Positions 1 through 13,090 of a DNA stretch of 64,000 nucleotides are shown piece after piece. Location of the stretch: contig JADANN010000098.1 of NCBI GenBank assembly GCA_018806985.1, positions 992,001-1,056,000 on the forward strand. Direction: 5' to 3'. A program made the position numbers and the translations under genes. Source of the stretch: Angiostrongylus vasorum. Lineage: Eukaryota; Nematoda; Chromadorea; Rhabditida; Metastrongylidae. Below the pieces are notes generated by a model, which saw only the letters and a list, made by a program, of their open reading frames with translations, was not told the DNA's origin and searched no databases. Each line of letters opens with the position of its first letter. Position 1 is the first letter of the stretch.

Positions 1-35
1 AAACAGTAATGTTTGATATCACAATGTTTAACTTT

Positions 36-405
36 TTGTTTTCTGCCTATTACAGTTTTTACGGCAAGATGTTTTACGAAATACAACACAACGATGCTGA
101 GATATTTGCAGAACTCCGGACCGCAGGTGTCTTCTGCGGTGGGGAACGAAAGCACTATTACCCTTTCCGCAGCCTTACGCGTTCACCACCATACCATGCG
201 GGTCCTTCGTTCCGACTGTCTCTCAGCTAGTTCTATCGACCAGTGCCATCAGCATGCACCCGTCAACGGGATTGATCTGGGAGGCTCACATCGGCGTTGA
301 ACCGGAAAGGGTAATAGCGCGTTCGTTCCCAGCGCAGACCACTCCGGTCGAGGGTTTTGCAAATATCTCAGCATCGTTGTGCTGTAAACTTTGATAGTAT
401 TGAAA
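36..405. mobile_element. SINE-B copy (inverted pair)
   Basis: Left half (to about 300) is the minus orientation, right half (300-405) the plus orientation of a tRNA-like unit. In plus orientation the unit reads CATGGTGTGGTGGTGAACG (A-box-like TGGTGTGGTGG), GCGTTCGTTCCCC (B-box-like), then AAATATCTCAGCATCGTTGT. Confidence 0.65.
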
Positions 406-596
406 AAATCGAAAATTTGTATGTTTGAAAGCAAAAATGTCGCGGTGAGCTGTATACCGAGATAATGTGGTAGAATTTTTTTATTTGTTAAGAGCGGCTA
501 CAACAGCGAAAAAAATAGCAAGGAGTACTTGAATCTTCCGCCGAAGTTCTAACTGTAAATTGTTTCTTCATAAAGTGTGACATTATCGGTATACGG

Positions 597-945
597 ATAA
601 AAAAGGATAAAGCTCTCCGTGTCGATCAATCCCTGAGGGATGCGCCGTACATTCGACTTCATTAAGCATCGTTGGAGGTGAATGAATGCATATCTGGCGT
701 CTACAATGATTCGCATTGGTATACCGATATATCCAGTCAGTGCTGCTATCCTCTCAAACGCCTTTACAATGATGCGCGGTGGCCTACCGATGTATCGAGC
801 CAGTGCTGCTGTCCTCTCAGATAAGTCTGTTACCAATTTGCCGACCCCGGAGGGATGGAAGGCTTGGTGGACAATTGGCACGGCGATCGATCCCACGTGT
901 GTGTTGCAGCGCTTCTCCGACCACTGCGGCACACGCGACCACGTT
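597..945 (-). mobile_element. SINE-A copy with internal duplication
   Basis: tRNA-derived head near 890-945 (A-box-like TGCCGCAGTGG, B-box-like GGATCGATCG on the minus strand), tail AAGGATAAAGCTC at 598-615. A segment of about 60 bp (706-767) is repeated at 766-822, making this copy longer than the family norm. Long open frames here on both strands are SINE sequence, not genes. Confidence 0.85.
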
Positions 946-1424
946 ATCGGTATTAGTAAATATTCGCGAAAACCGTGTGTACGTCTAGTTTCGGTCCTCC
1001 TCAAGGGGAGCGGATTTCGTCTCTTTTATGAGTTCCGGAGAAGAGCCAGAAAGCCAGCCAGTATTATTTCGTGAAGAAGAGTCAGTTTTATATCTATACT
1101 ACTGGCGGTGGTGCTGTTGATATACCGTTTAGAACATCGGCTTTCCCGCTTCACCAATGCCAGTTGATTATGTATTCTTGAGAACTCCGACCTAACCGTA
1201 GTGTTCGCACCAGCTTTCCATCAAGATATCAGCGATTATAATTATTTGGCCAAATTAGAACGATGTCTACTAACAATCGGTGCCAATATTCCTCAGTTCT
1301 TGAGGCAATACAAGAAGAGTATTGATTATTATCACTGAGGTTAAATGACGGTCGGCTTAAAAAATGTTTTTTCCTAAGACAAAATTGTCGTACAATTTAG
1401 TTACCTTTTTGGATTATTAAGCTA
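946..1424. other. No feature seen
   Basis: A/T-rich unique-looking sequence. The only shared piece is GAGGTTAAATGACGGTCGG (1331-1349), which also occurs beside the 51-kb foldback (51671-51690). Confidence 0.5.
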
Positions 1425-1700
1425 ACACGATGTTAATAAAAAAGTTTATTCAGCTAACTTTTCGACATGTTCGTCTTTTTCAGAGCCGATGATCCGACTC
1501 GATGGTCCCCAGTGGTTTGCAATGTCTTCATCGTCATATCGAGTCGAATATTTTTCACTGGAACACACCTCGAGCAAATTAGTCTCACTACTGAAAAATA
1601 ACTTGCTTTTTTACCTTACACAACCCAACATCGCCTGTTGTATGGATCCCATCACTTACTGCATTCGATTCGTAACCTCACACCCGTCTTCCGATGTGAG
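1425..1700 (-). mobile_element. Short hammerhead-associated foldback element, decayed
   Basis: Begins TAAGCTAACACGATGTTAAT and continues TTTATTCAGCTAAC.., TCAGAGCCGATGATCC, matching the left arms at 51.1 and 52.9 kb. The core reads CUGAAAA, so the ribozyme-like motif is broken. The right arm was not found. Confidence 0.6.
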
Positions 1701-1754
1701 GTGGACCAGTGGTTCTAACCGCTCCTTTAGGATTTCTTCATCCACTTAACGAAT

Positions 1755-1895
1755 GCAGTTGAATGCTGCTTTCCCGAACCATGGGCACTAGGGCGTTTCC
1801 CAGATCCTCATCGTAGGCAGACGGAGGGTTTGGTGAGCCCGGTGCACGGTCGAACCAAAGCCTACCTCGTATTGAGCGGCATCGCTACCATCCAA
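1755..1895 (-). mobile_element. SINE-A head, diverged
   Basis: GGTTTGGTGAGCCCGG and GGTCGAACCA with a degenerate A box; resembles the divergent copy at 26150-26280. Confidence 0.4.
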
Positions 1896-2226
1896 AAATG
1901 AAGATGCAAGACAGAGTTCTATCACACAGTTTATTACAATCCACATACGATAAAGTATTGGAATGTATTTGAGTTGCTATCAACAGGATGACCACTAAGG
2001 AAATCCCAACGGTCAAAATCAACGTGAAACAAACGTCATATCTTTTAAGATCTTTTCTGACAAGAAGTTCTACAAAGTTTGAAAAAAAGAGGTAGAATTG
2101 GAAGAGTAAACAGCTTAGTACACATGCTCTAATTTATGGATGGAGAACTACGTTGTTTTGTTAAAATTTAGCCGCATCATGTTTCCAAATTCCAGTCACC
2201 GTGGAGATGACCACGGCTTGTAGGCA

Positions 2227-5200
2227 TCAGTGGGAAGCGAACTCGTTCCCGAACACAGTGTCCCTGATTCGACCGCAATACTCCACCAGCGTTGGATAGT
2301 GGTCTCTTAGCAGTTCTTTCGCGTAACTGTTCGTTGGAACATACAACACGGTGGCTAGTTGTCCGAAAAGTGTGCAGTCAACCTAAACTTTAACCTTAAT
2401 GACTTTATATAGTTTTGATTCGACACGGCTCTTCTTACAGAGCCTAAGAAATCCCAGGAGAGAAAAATGAAATAATTTTATCACCAGTTTTCTTCTGTGA
2501 TATCCTCCTTCTGATATAGCAATTTATAGGTCCATGCTTTCGAAGAAAACATTAGCTTTCACTCAAATAACCGAATTTTCAGAAAGCTTCATATACGTGG
2601 CGGTTTTCATATATTCTAAGCACAATATATGCCATTTTTGATGGTCGAAATTTCTCTTTTTTTGAACCGTCGTCGTATAACTACAACGATGCTGAGATAT
2701 CTGCAAAACTCCGGACCGCAGGTGTCTGCGGTGGGGAACGAACGCGCTATTGTCCTTTCCGGGGAGTGGCGCGTTCACCACCACACCATGCGGGTCCTTC
2801 GTTTCGTCTGTCTCTCAGCTAGTTCTATCGATCTCTGCCATCAGCAATCACCCATCAGCGGGATTGATCTGGAGAGCGGAAATCGGCAATGAACCCAGTT
2901 AAGCTGAGGCTTTTTAGTTATAATCACAATGTTTACCGTTTTTATTTAATGCCTACTATTTTTAATGGCAGGGTAGAGACAGGCGAAACGAAAGACCCGC
3001 ATGGTGTGGTGGTGAGCGCGTTATTCCCCGGAAAGGACAATATCGCGTTCGTTTCCCCACCGCAGACATCTGCGGTCAGGAGTTTTGCAAATATCTCAGC
3101 ATCGTTGTAGTTATATTTCGCATTGTACCCCTGCCATTAAAAATAGTAGGCAGTAAATAAAAACGGTAAACGTCGTCGTATACCCCATTCCCGTGAGGGT
3201 TTGTATGTCTAGACAACTTAGAGTTTAAGGTGATGGTTTCCTCTCAATCAAAAGTTTCAAGCGAGCAGCCCCTTCAACAGGATGAGCATACTCCGAACTC
3301 CGAAAGATACCCACGCTCTGGTCGCAGTAATCTTGATCACTGACATTGTAAGAGCTCCGTTTTCAATTATGTTTCCAAGGTAAACATTTCCATTTAACAT
3401 TCTGAGATAAGGATGTAACTTCACTCTAAAAAACACTAACTCACACCGTTTCTATCCAAATAACAAGGAGTTTGGCAACTATGTGAAAGCATATAACAAA
3501 TTAAAGTTCTGTTTGCAAAGATACGTTCATTTGGAAGAATACTAGTAGTTCGAGAAACACATGACAAGGACAAACGCTGCAAACTGGCTGGACAACAAGT
3601 CTATGTCATCGATTCGACTGGGTACCATTCACTACAACGAAGTGATGGGAAACCGGAAGGTGGTTGACGTTTTAGAATGCGTTTCGGACGTTCCCATAAT
3701 AGCTTCGTTGAGAGAGTCCTCTCATGAGAGACAGGTCGTCTAGTGTTAACACGAAATCCCTAATTAATAATTACGCCACAGCTGCCGGAAGTGACGAATG
3801 AGTCAATTGCTAGGGATAAGCATTCCCATGTTTGTGCAGTATTTCAATGAGTACTTTGGAGATTGTTTTCTTAACCTATGGCGTTTACCCACAGGAACAA
3901 ACGTATGAAAAGCGGCATACTTCCGCACTTTTTAGATCCAACACGTCGATTTCCATATTTCAAGTTGATTTCTGAAGACGATATTGGGATGAAATAAAAG
4001 AAAGGATAAAGCTCTTGCCGTTGATCACTCCATGAGGGGGATGCGTCATGCATTTGACTTCACTAAGGTGATTGAATGCATATCTGGGCTTTACAACGAC
4101 TCGCAGTGGCTTATCGATGTATCGAGCCAGTGCTGCTATCCTCCCAGACAAGTCTGGTGCCAATTTGCCGACCCTGGAGGAATGGAAGGCTTGGTGAGCC
4201 ATAGAAGCGGGGATCGATCCTATGTGTGTGTTGCAGGGCGCCTCCGACCACTGCCACACGCACCCAATCATAGGATGAAATAAGATAAGAAAACCCTAAC
4301 ACGTTGTCATAACTCTGTGCATGCTAGCAGGAAATGAGCATGCTCTTACCGAACTGATGTCATCTCCGAAAATAAACTTCTGATCTCCGAGCAGGTCACG
4401 GTAAGCATCATAGTCTTTCTGCAGCAGTTCCTTGAATTCTTCCCTGTCCAGCTGACCGACTGTGGCTGCGATTTTCTTAGCAGCCTAAATATAACTAGGA
4501 ATAGGCAACTAGAATCGTTAGCGTGTGATGCATAACAAAGTGAACTACACATTTGACAGTTCTTGTACAGTTTGTGATCTTCGTTAGAATAGGTCTCTTC
4601 ATCTCTAGCTGTTAAACTTTAGCTCACCGAAAATAATTCAAAGAACTGTTTTTACCTCCTTTTCTCAATTTCCTCCAGGTCATCTCCTTACCTTCCTCGA
4701 ATCGAATATGACTTTTACCTTTCTCCTGGCAAGGAAGCCGATAATAGGTGCTACAATGGGCAGTAGTAAACCAGGACATCCGACATCGCGAAGTGCCATC
4801 AAGAATATGTCATTCGTGTTCTCGACCACTTTGAAATTGTACGACACCCTGAATCAAGAATGGTCATTAAATTATAGAATCGTCCTTTTGAAGGTAGTGA
4901 ATCAGAAATATCCAATTTTTTTCCTCGTTTCTATAAATATCAGCCAGAGGGCTGATCTCGGAAAGTGAATGAATAACAAGTTTCTAAAACCCAACGTTTT
5001 ACGAAAAGCAATGTCGTGAACAGTAAAAAATTATGGTTTAGCAAGAAATAGAAACGGTAAAACTTTCTCTATACAGCTTTTAGCGATTCGATCGATAACT
5101 TTCTCAGGATGGTGAAACGGCCTTCAAAATAACACTAAAGTAGAAGAATATCAGAGTACTGTAGGCATGTAGAACTTGTTAGAGTTAAAAAAAATGGTAA

Positions 5201-8200
5201 GACTTATGGTAAAGTGGTAGGAATGAATTCGAGCTCCCATAGCGCAGCGAGTAGAACTTGACAACACTTATAGGGTCCTTAGTTCGATCTTACGCCTAGG
5301 CTAGCCAAGTTTTCTCTCAAAAAACACAAGAAATCGCCGCCGGACTTGTCTGGAAGAATAGCAGCAGTAAGTAAATGCATCAGTAGGTGTCCATAAGTCG
5401 TTTTCTATGCGAAATATGCGTTCAATCATTTCTACGATGCTCAGTAGAGTTGAATGGATAGCGGATGGCTAAGCGATTGGTAAACGCCAAACGTTTCATC
5501 CTTTCATTCTACAAAAAATAAATTTGAATAAGTTGATAAAGAAACGACGTCCTTACAGAAAGGTGTGAATATCGGCCGTTCGGTCGATAACCCTCGCAGT
5601 AGCTTCGTCTCTAATTGAAGGAAGAGGCTGAAAATCACAGTCATATTATTTTTTTAAAAAATAGTTACAACGTGCTTAACAAATGCATTTTGTCTATGTA
5701 GGAACTCTGAAGCTTCTTTTCACCAGAAACCGTATTCGTTTAATGAGTACCGGCCGTCACCTATCTCTTTGTTTTGTCAAGAATCTCGTTAATCATTGAT
5801 GTGGTCGTTATCAGCAAAGCGTTGGTTATCCCTCTTGAGTCTCAGAGCTCCCAGCGTAGCGTAGACTCAAGATGAAGTCTTCAAAAAGTAGGTATGAGTG
5901 ATTGCATTAATAGTTAAAAGCAGCGTCTTAACAACTTTTATGTGACACCTTTTATTTTCAGTGGTTTTTGAGAGATGATGCTCACAGCTGTCTTACGAAA
6001 TCCTTCTGGAATAGGTTTAAGGCGCCATTATTGCAGACAAACTCGGAATTCTCATACAGCATTTAGTCACCCCATTTTTTGGGTTAAATGAAGAGTAAAA
6101 TCCATGTGAGAAATCCAGAATACTACTTGCTTAGATAGTTGAACGGCCGATCTTCACTTCACAGAATAATAGGCGAAAATGGAAGATGTACGTACTGCAT
6201 TCTCATGACGTGTAGTTTATTTTAGCCCAAGTTCGCATCTTGTAGAATTCAATGTTGTTTCCCTCCCGCACGCTCTTACCTATACGGATAAAATAGGTTA
6301 ACATTTAGGGCCCGAGGGTGGTTCTTTGTAAAATGCTGATAATTTTTCGGTAACTAGAACAGAGGAGTTTACGACGGGAACGACAAACTTCCTCTCCTCG
6401 TAAGAGTAAGTATGGTTCTTCAGAACTGTTAATTGAATTCTGTGGTTATTAGGAATCAAAATTTCCCAAAAGAATGAAGACCGAACTTGAACTTTTAAAA
6501 TTCTAAGCGAAATTTTGGCAACTATAGACATTAACATCGCGTTTGTGTATATCATCGTGTTCTGTAAAACTTGACAAGGAAAGTCCGCAAGTTTGTTGAG
6601 ATCCAGAAAATCGGAATCTCATAATGGTAAAAGAAGACGGCTTCCAACTAGTAAAAAAAAGACTTTTAGATTGTAAAGGTTTTCGCTGGAGTTAACCAAG
6701 TTCACTCTGAGCCGAGATGTTTTGGCTGAAAGTTGCTCGTATTCTAGTACGGCGTGAGTGGAAACCAACTCACGTAGGACCCTAGGTGTTAATCTGAAAA
6801 CCAGTTGGAAAGAGCTATGTAGGTTGCAGTTTTATAACTAACTGCCGATAAGAAAAATAATTGTTCAAGCAAAAGGAACATTCGAAAAAAATACATTGCC
6901 GAGCCGAAACACAAAAATATTATCACTCTCAGGAAACCGTCAGCGCTTGGTAAGGCGGTCTCTCGTGTGCGAAATATTTCGCCTGTTTCTAACTGCAAGG
7001 AAGGGTTCTAGTACTAGTCACATACCTTAATATTGAAATGTTTCGTGAGACGACTGATAATGATCTGCGAATCGGCTATGTGTTCACCGTTCAGCTCGAC
7101 GAAGGGCAGCAAGCCGTATCGCGAACGTCCCATTAGAAGCGGGCAGACCTATAAAACGACTGAAAAAGTATTGAAAACAAATGCAGACGAGAAATACAAC
7201 CACAATTGATCTGAGATATTTGTAATACTCAGAGCCTAGGATAGATACGAACTCGGGATTACGTTTTCGGGGAGCTCGTTTGTTAGCCACTTCACCACTA
7301 AGACCATCGCATTGCCTTTGGCCGAGAGAAAAAATGGTTCAGAAAAAGGCAAAGCTAGGTTTGCAGTGGTGCAATAAGAAACTCGTGAGCCTCCGGAAAG
7401 GGTAAGCGCGGCTTCGAATCTGGCCTGGACTCTGAGTGTTGTAGAAAATCTCGACATCATAGTGGTTAAAGAAATAGAATCTTCCGTGAAATACTTGGTG
7501 TCACTTCGCTTGACTTTTATTTGCTGTCTATTCTTTTTTATTCTGATTTTTATTTCTATACCGTAGTATTAAGGTCTAATTCCCACGGATTCTGATACGT
7601 AGAGATCAGATATATCGCTTTTTGCACAAATTAGACCTTAATGGAAATGGAACCGAGAACTGTTTCCAGTTTCTACTAATCTCTTTATTCATTTCAAGTT
7701 CCACTATAATACTACGATATTCGATGTATATATTTTATTCTGCGGCAGGCTATTATGTGGAACATAAAAATAAGGGTGCCGAGATATGACAAAAACTCGA
7801 ACCGCAGTTGGGCTCCGAGCCCATCCGCGATTACCCTTTCTGGTACTCAGCAAGTTGCTTTAACGGCGTTATCAGCCACTCAGTACCACTGTTTACAGAT
7901 TTCACCTTTCCACTGAATTAAGCTGACCATTTGACTACAATAGTGATGTAGTCTCAACCTCAGTGAACAGCTGACAATTGTGCTCACGCACCTATTGAAT
8001 AAAACACAAGATTTATTTGTGCTTCTATTTGTGCTTTCTTGCCAAATATTACTGTATCTTATTCAAAAAATTGAAACAAATAAGGTAGGTGGTCTTCCAA
8101 GTAAACATACAAGCGTCAATTTCATCCACACTTGTGCGCAGCAATAAACAGAAAACCAGTTCTCGACGATGTTTAGCTAGGAGTTCTCCCTCGATTTTCG

Positions 8201-9269
8201 AGGAGTCGGCATTTCTTCGCTGATTCCGTCTTGACTTCGCTATTTCCGACGATGCCGAACCAATTATGGATTAAATGAACATAAACTACACCATTTGAGA
8301 GAAACATTCAACTACTGTGAAGATCTCATACTTCAGTTGAAACAGAAAATATATCTTGGTCTCCTCAAACCACTTAGAAGACAGCATTTGTTCTCCCTAA
8401 TTTTTGAATTTCGACTTTAAGCTTGAACTATGGAACGTGTCCTAATCTGTACATTCACTTACCTCATATGGAATTTTATTCACTTTGAGAAAGGTCTCGA
8501 CCTTCAGACAGAACGGCGACATGTTGGGAATGGTCTTGCTACGAGGAAACTGATACAAGTAGACAACATCATGTTTCCAATCGCTCTTCCGCAACTAAAA
8601 TTCGCGATGTTCCTGTTTAAAAAAACCGTTTTTGAAGTGTTACCCATGAAGAATGTTAGATATAGTTTAAATATTACGTTGTGGTGAATTTCTCATAAAA
8701 ACAAATGGAGGTCATCGCTACATATAAATCGATACGCATCGAATCCAATGCGTAGGTCGTAGTGAGATAGCTTGGGGAAAGCTGTTCAGTTCTGGCCTGA
8801 TATGCCTTTGTATCCAAGCGATAACTTATCCAATAGAGACCTTTGTGTTTAGAAGTGAACTGGGAATATCTATATTCCACACTTAATAGTTAACGAAGGA
8901 AAACTTTGAAAGTAACTATTTTTAGAAGTCATCTTCTCTTGATCGAAACTTGGTTGTCAAAAGTTTAAGTCCTCTTCCCGTGGTCTAATTCTGGTTGCCC
9001 TTGTGCCTTTTTAACTGGTAATTTATATTATGGACATGGATTGGCAATGTTCCATCTCTCCTCTCATCCATCTCAACACTCTCTAAAGTGATTAACTCAT
9101 TTTTACACGAACACACATTTCATCTGCATGTTATATTTTCACTTCAGTACCCTAAACATACTACAAGATAATACAGTATCACCTGATCATTTCTCTTACA
9201 GAAAAGGAGGAATTTCGCGACGAGAGCGACCACCGCGAACAACACAGCGACGCATACCCAACACGTCAT
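2227..9269 (-). CDS. CDR/FAXC-type glutathione-S-transferase-like membrane protein, 7 exons
   Basis: Exons, in order of translation: 9183-9269, 8463-8594, 7026-7148, 5557-5627, 4692-4848, 4350-4484, 2227-2382 (TGA at 2227-2229). All junctions keep frame and use GT/AG borders, giving 286 residues, close to the C. elegans cadmium-responsive CDR proteins as I remember them. Exon 1 encodes a hydrophobic N-terminal anchor (about residues 4-22). Exon 2 carries the thioredoxin-fold start ([21 protein letters not shown]). Exon 3 has [17 protein letters not shown], the family signature. Exons 5-7 form the GST C-terminal-like half (FIFGDDISS joined to VDCTLFGQL; the splice falls inside this motif). Established for the family: related to metaxin/FAXC GST-fold proteins; CDR members respond to cadmium. 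Inferred: an ER or lysosomal membrane GST-like protein. Exon 4 is the shortest (71 bp). Introns carry SINE-A and SINE-B copies. The start is the only ATG giving the anchor. Confidence 0.88.
2650..3175. mobile_element. SINE-B foldback, two complete units head to head
   Basis: 2655-2900 (minus unit) and 2925-3175 (plus unit). The plus unit is bounded by GTTTACCGTTTTTATTTAAT at 2930 and its inverse at 3150-3172. Lies in the last intron of the CDR-like gene. Confidence 0.78.
4000..4268 (-). mobile_element. SINE-A copy
   Basis: Tail AAGGATAAAGCTCTTGCCGT at 4002, body with GGAGGATAGCAGCACTGGCT (reverse), head with B-box-like AGGATCGATCCCCGC and GTGTGGCAGTGG. In the last intron of the CDR-like gene. 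Confidence 0.85.
5235..5520 (+). mobile_element. SINE-A copy, diverged
   Basis: A-box-like TAGCGCAGCGAG (5240), B-box-like AGTTCGATCTT (5281), body TTGTCTGGAAGAATAGCAGC. In an intron of the CDR-like gene. Confidence 0.65.
7190..7465 (+). mobile_element. Diverged SINE-B-like repeat
   Basis: GATCTGAGATATTTGTAATACTC and ACTCGGGATTACG resemble the reverse of SINE-B; the tRNA-like part is eroded. A similar remnant lies at 7750-7990. Confidence 0.4.
7568..7642. repeat. 75-bp palindromic element
   Basis: Perfect 14-bp inverted ends ATTAAGGTCTAATT / AATTAGACCTTAAT around a short centre; a small MITE-like unit. Confidence 0.6.
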
Positions 9270-11929
9270 CTCCGACGTCGAAACACTAACGAAAGAGCAG
9301 CTGGAGGCTTAGAAAGTAAACAACAAGCAATAGCATGAATAACTCATTTCACGACGGGCGGCGTGACTGCCCGCCCACAACTGATCGAATTTCGAAATTG
9401 CCACGAGGGCGACGAACATGCCACAAACCACATGTTGGAAACCCGCTTTAAAGATTTCCGTGGACTTTTCTATGGGTTTCAGTTGCCGTAATCACTTTTG
9501 TATATCCATGACTTATTATTACTTGAGCACTCGAAATATCCATTGCGAGTTCGTTATTCATGGGTATCAGACACCACGAATACCTAGATAAAGACTACTG
9601 AAGGTGGTTATCGTTTCCCATCGACCTATGTGCTATCTCTAAACGCACTTTGCTAGACTGGCTTATAGAAATGGAAAAGCTACCAAGTTGACTCTAGTGG
9701 ACTGGTAACCCTACTATGCCGTCATCAGCTGACTAGTAAAAGATTTGGCTTTTATTCTTTGCCGGGCGGATCTTCGTATTATTTCCAGTTTAAGCCACAA
9801 TCTTAGGCAATCAAAATACTGTGAGGAAATAAGTCTATTCAAAACAGTCGATAGATATGTAAGACTTTAGCAAGATTTTTAAATCGAAAATGGCGTCAAG
9901 AAGTAGTAGGGGATAACTTTTCCAATTAGTACTGTAAAAGCATTAGAAAGTTAAAGCGAGAACTGGTGTAATCTCAGTGAGATATCAGCTCTGATCTATT
10001 GTCTGTAAAATGAGCACAGGTTATTACAAAAGTTGTTGCTTTATCCCAATCAATGTTTTTGCAAAGAGAGCGCAATCCTCTTTCAGTCGCTCGGTGTAAA
10101 CAAATTCTATCGGCCATACCTAGAAATGCTAGTGAAACAATGAAGCTGATGCACGATTTCAACGCACCTGCTCTCTGCCTAATTCGTAGTGTTTTCACAC
10201 TCTGTGCAAGAAGAGTACATCAAATACATCAACATGAAAATCACATAATGCATTCAAAAACAAGAACGAGATAGAGAATGGTCTCTATGGATTAATTCTA
10301 CACATGGGAAGCGCAGGTGAACTTATACAACGAATGCTCTTCGCCACAGACTGGAGGCCACCGCTTGTAATGATATGTCATCAGTTTTCTTATCTTTCCT
10401 ACCGAGCTTGTTGCTGCACTAACAAGAATTGGTGACCTTTGTAAATTCCTAAGTGCAACAATTGTGGCACTTCTACTACTTTACTGAATCGCTATTGCTT
10501 TTCACTGTTGATATGTCATATGTGCACTCTCCTCCTGAAACTCTTACGTTGCCGCTCGATGTGAAATCACACAGCACCCCCGTCCTAACAGAATCGGACC
10601 CGAACGTATAAACAACTCACCACCTGTTTTCATAAACACACAGGCCCAGTCCTTTGCCACTTTACTACAAGAATTTAAGGCTTCAATTTGGTGAGCAACC
10701 AACAGAAGATTGTTATACTGGACAGAAAGTGAGATACGACATCGGCAACCATCGCATCGTTTCTACCTGTCGTCAACAAGCTCTCAACTTAGACAGTCGT
10801 CAACAGGACTGAATGTGGGTCACTCGTTCAAACAAGCAAGGTATCGAAAGGGTCTATTAGGAAGATAGATCACTATCCACTCGACATTTCAAATCACCAA
10901 TATATTGCCAAAATATGAAGACTGCTTCGTCTTAATTCCATCGAGTTGAAAGTGCTTCTGTTCAGTTCGAATAGATTAGGCTGTGGAAACTTTGCATAGC
11001 GTTTTCAGCGCATTATCGACTGCGGTCGTTGGGGTATCTCGAATTACAGATGTAAGGAAAAAAAATCCAGTATCAGACCTTCATTTACGATCTAATACAT
11101 GAACAATACAGGAACAGCTTTTGAAATTCGCGTGAAAAATGTTAAGTACATGCCAACTTCAAGACGTCACCACCACTCCTAACTTTCAGTTACACTAAAG
11201 ACCTTGCATTCCGATGCTGGACTAGAATAGCCGAATAAAATCGCACGCAAGATATATTCCTGTTGACAGGTTCCTTTGCTTTTAATACTACTGCTAGACC
11301 GACTGTGGGATTTTTTTTCCGTAGCTGTCATCTAATTCTAAAATTAAAGCATAAAGGATAAAGTTCTCAAAGTTAGTTAATCTTATTGGGATGATAGCCA
11401 GTGATTCGTGCAAACCCTTGTGGGTTAGGCGGTGAACAAGTACTTCCGATAAGGTAAGAAGGCGGTACTTTTAGGTATTCTCTGAATGAGTCTGAAGAGA
11501 AGACGAGCTGAATCGTCTTGGATGCACATGTCGGACAAAAATGCCATTTGTGTGCGAGTGGTGAGCGCACTGGTTTACTGTGCTACACTTTCTTACCCTA
11601 TAATCAAAGCTTCTTATACTTTGGTCTTCAGTACACGATTACAAAAAAGCCACGTGTAGATTTGCCGCTAAAACATGTGAGTGCTGAAGAACTGAAGAAC
11701 TACAAGAGGTAGAGCGATACTTTAATAATTTAGTTCGAAAAGATAGTTACGAAGGACTCTATAGCTACCATGTCGTGGAGCGTACCGCTTGCTCCGCCTT
11801 GTCTTTCCTTTTGCAGCGCTCTTATGGAAGTCTAAACGCAGCACCATCTGGGAAACCGAGGCAAGCCTAAATTTAATGCAGACGAACAGCATACAGCAGC
11901 AGTAAAATGTAAAACCACTGAGGATAAAA
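9270..11929. other. Upstream of the CDR-like gene; nothing firm
   Basis: 5' flank of the CDR-like gene, with a possible leader acceptor (TTTACTTTCTAAG) near 9313. A small hairpin-rich GGGCGG..CCGCCC stretch lies at 9356-9378. Around 11340-11460 are faint SINE-like tail matches (AAGGATAAAGTTCTC). No coding exon could be supported. Confidence 0.4.
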
Positions 11930-12208
11930 AGGATAAAGCTCTCGGCGTTGATCCATCCCTGAGGGATGTACCTTGCATTCGATTTCATTCAGCATCCTTG
12001 TGTGGTGATTAAAGGCATATTTGGCCTTAACAATGATTTGCGGTGGCCTATTGATGTATCGAGCCAGTGCTGCTATCTTCCCAGACAAGTCTGGTACCAG
12101 TGTGCCGACCCGCAGGGAAGGAAGGCTTGGTGGGCCATGGGCTTCGGTATCGATTCACGTGTGTGTCGCAATGGCGCCTCCAACCACTGCTCCTCACGCG
12201 CCCCTAAA
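11930..12208 (-). mobile_element. SINE-A copy
   Basis: Tail AAGGATAAAGCTCTCGGCGT (11931), body ATCGAGCCAGTGCTGCTATC, head B-box-like GAATCGATACC and GTGAGGAGCAGTGG. Near full length. Confidence 0.87.
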
Positions 12209-12677
12209 TCACTGAGATAGACAGTAATCGGTAAACATTTTCTAAATAACAAAATGCCTTAATGAAGCGTAGAGTTGTTCGTGTTGCCCATTACACATTC
12301 GATGGAAGATCTTGCAGTTTAGCTTAAATGGTGAGCAATTCACAATGGTGCCTCTTCTTGATCGTCTGAAATCACTATTGAAAGGGTTCTTTTAACATCG
12401 TTGCGTACATGTACACGACGTCTACACTATGCAGAACTTTGTAAAGACATTCGAAACAGGATTTGGGGATCGTAGGAGTTTCCACAGGAGATGATAACTT
12501 CGATATTTTTGTACGTAGACGTGACCTTATGTCTGACACGAGAAAACACAACTGCTTCAACCCACGTCCTTACTTTCTGGAGCACCCCAGCGACTTTTAC
12601 TGGCTGAATACAAGATGACCATTATATTCTTGTTTAGAGATAATCGTTAAAAAGTACAGAAATCGTGTCAGTGAATC

Positions 12678-13090
12678 TTTTATTACTTACTTACTTGATT
12701 CTTGAATGGCCCGACCTCACTGGTTGTGCGGTTGTATGGACCCCCGCATAATCTCCATTTTTCGGAGATTTACTGAGGGGATTGTGGTACCCTGGAATCC
12801 CGAGGTCAACCTGGCCAAATTCTTGCTCAGGTCTTCACCACTACAGGTAGTAGCAGCCCTTGTGGATGAGAGGGAGATTTGCCACCATGCGACTTCAATG
12901 CCAGGACGGTGCTGGATCCTGGTTTAATCTTACCTATGCTTCCTGTTGGGAACGCTGGACTCCTTCTCAGCTTGGGAGACCGTGCCAGGGGGATGAATTT
13001 TCCGTTGTACATCGCACCCTGACATCCAGGAACACCTCCCAGTCACGATGAGGCGGTAAACCGTTGAGAGGGAATTTCTTATTATCCCCT
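12678..13090 (-). mobile_element. SINE-C copy with target duplication
   Basis: Tail of repeated ACTT on the plus strand (12682 on), body as in other copies (CCCTTGTGGATGAGAGGGAG, GGATCCTGGTTTAATC), A-box-like TGGCTGGGAGG replaced by CGTGACTGGGAGG at the head. Flanked by imperfect GAATCTTTTATTA / GAATTTCTTATTA. Confidence 0.78.

Noticed and set aside
9200..9345. Plus-strand exon after TTACAG at 9200 with a charged reading
   Set aside because: The opposite strand holds exon 1 of the CDR-like gene (anchor plus in-frame donor), which explains the open frame better.
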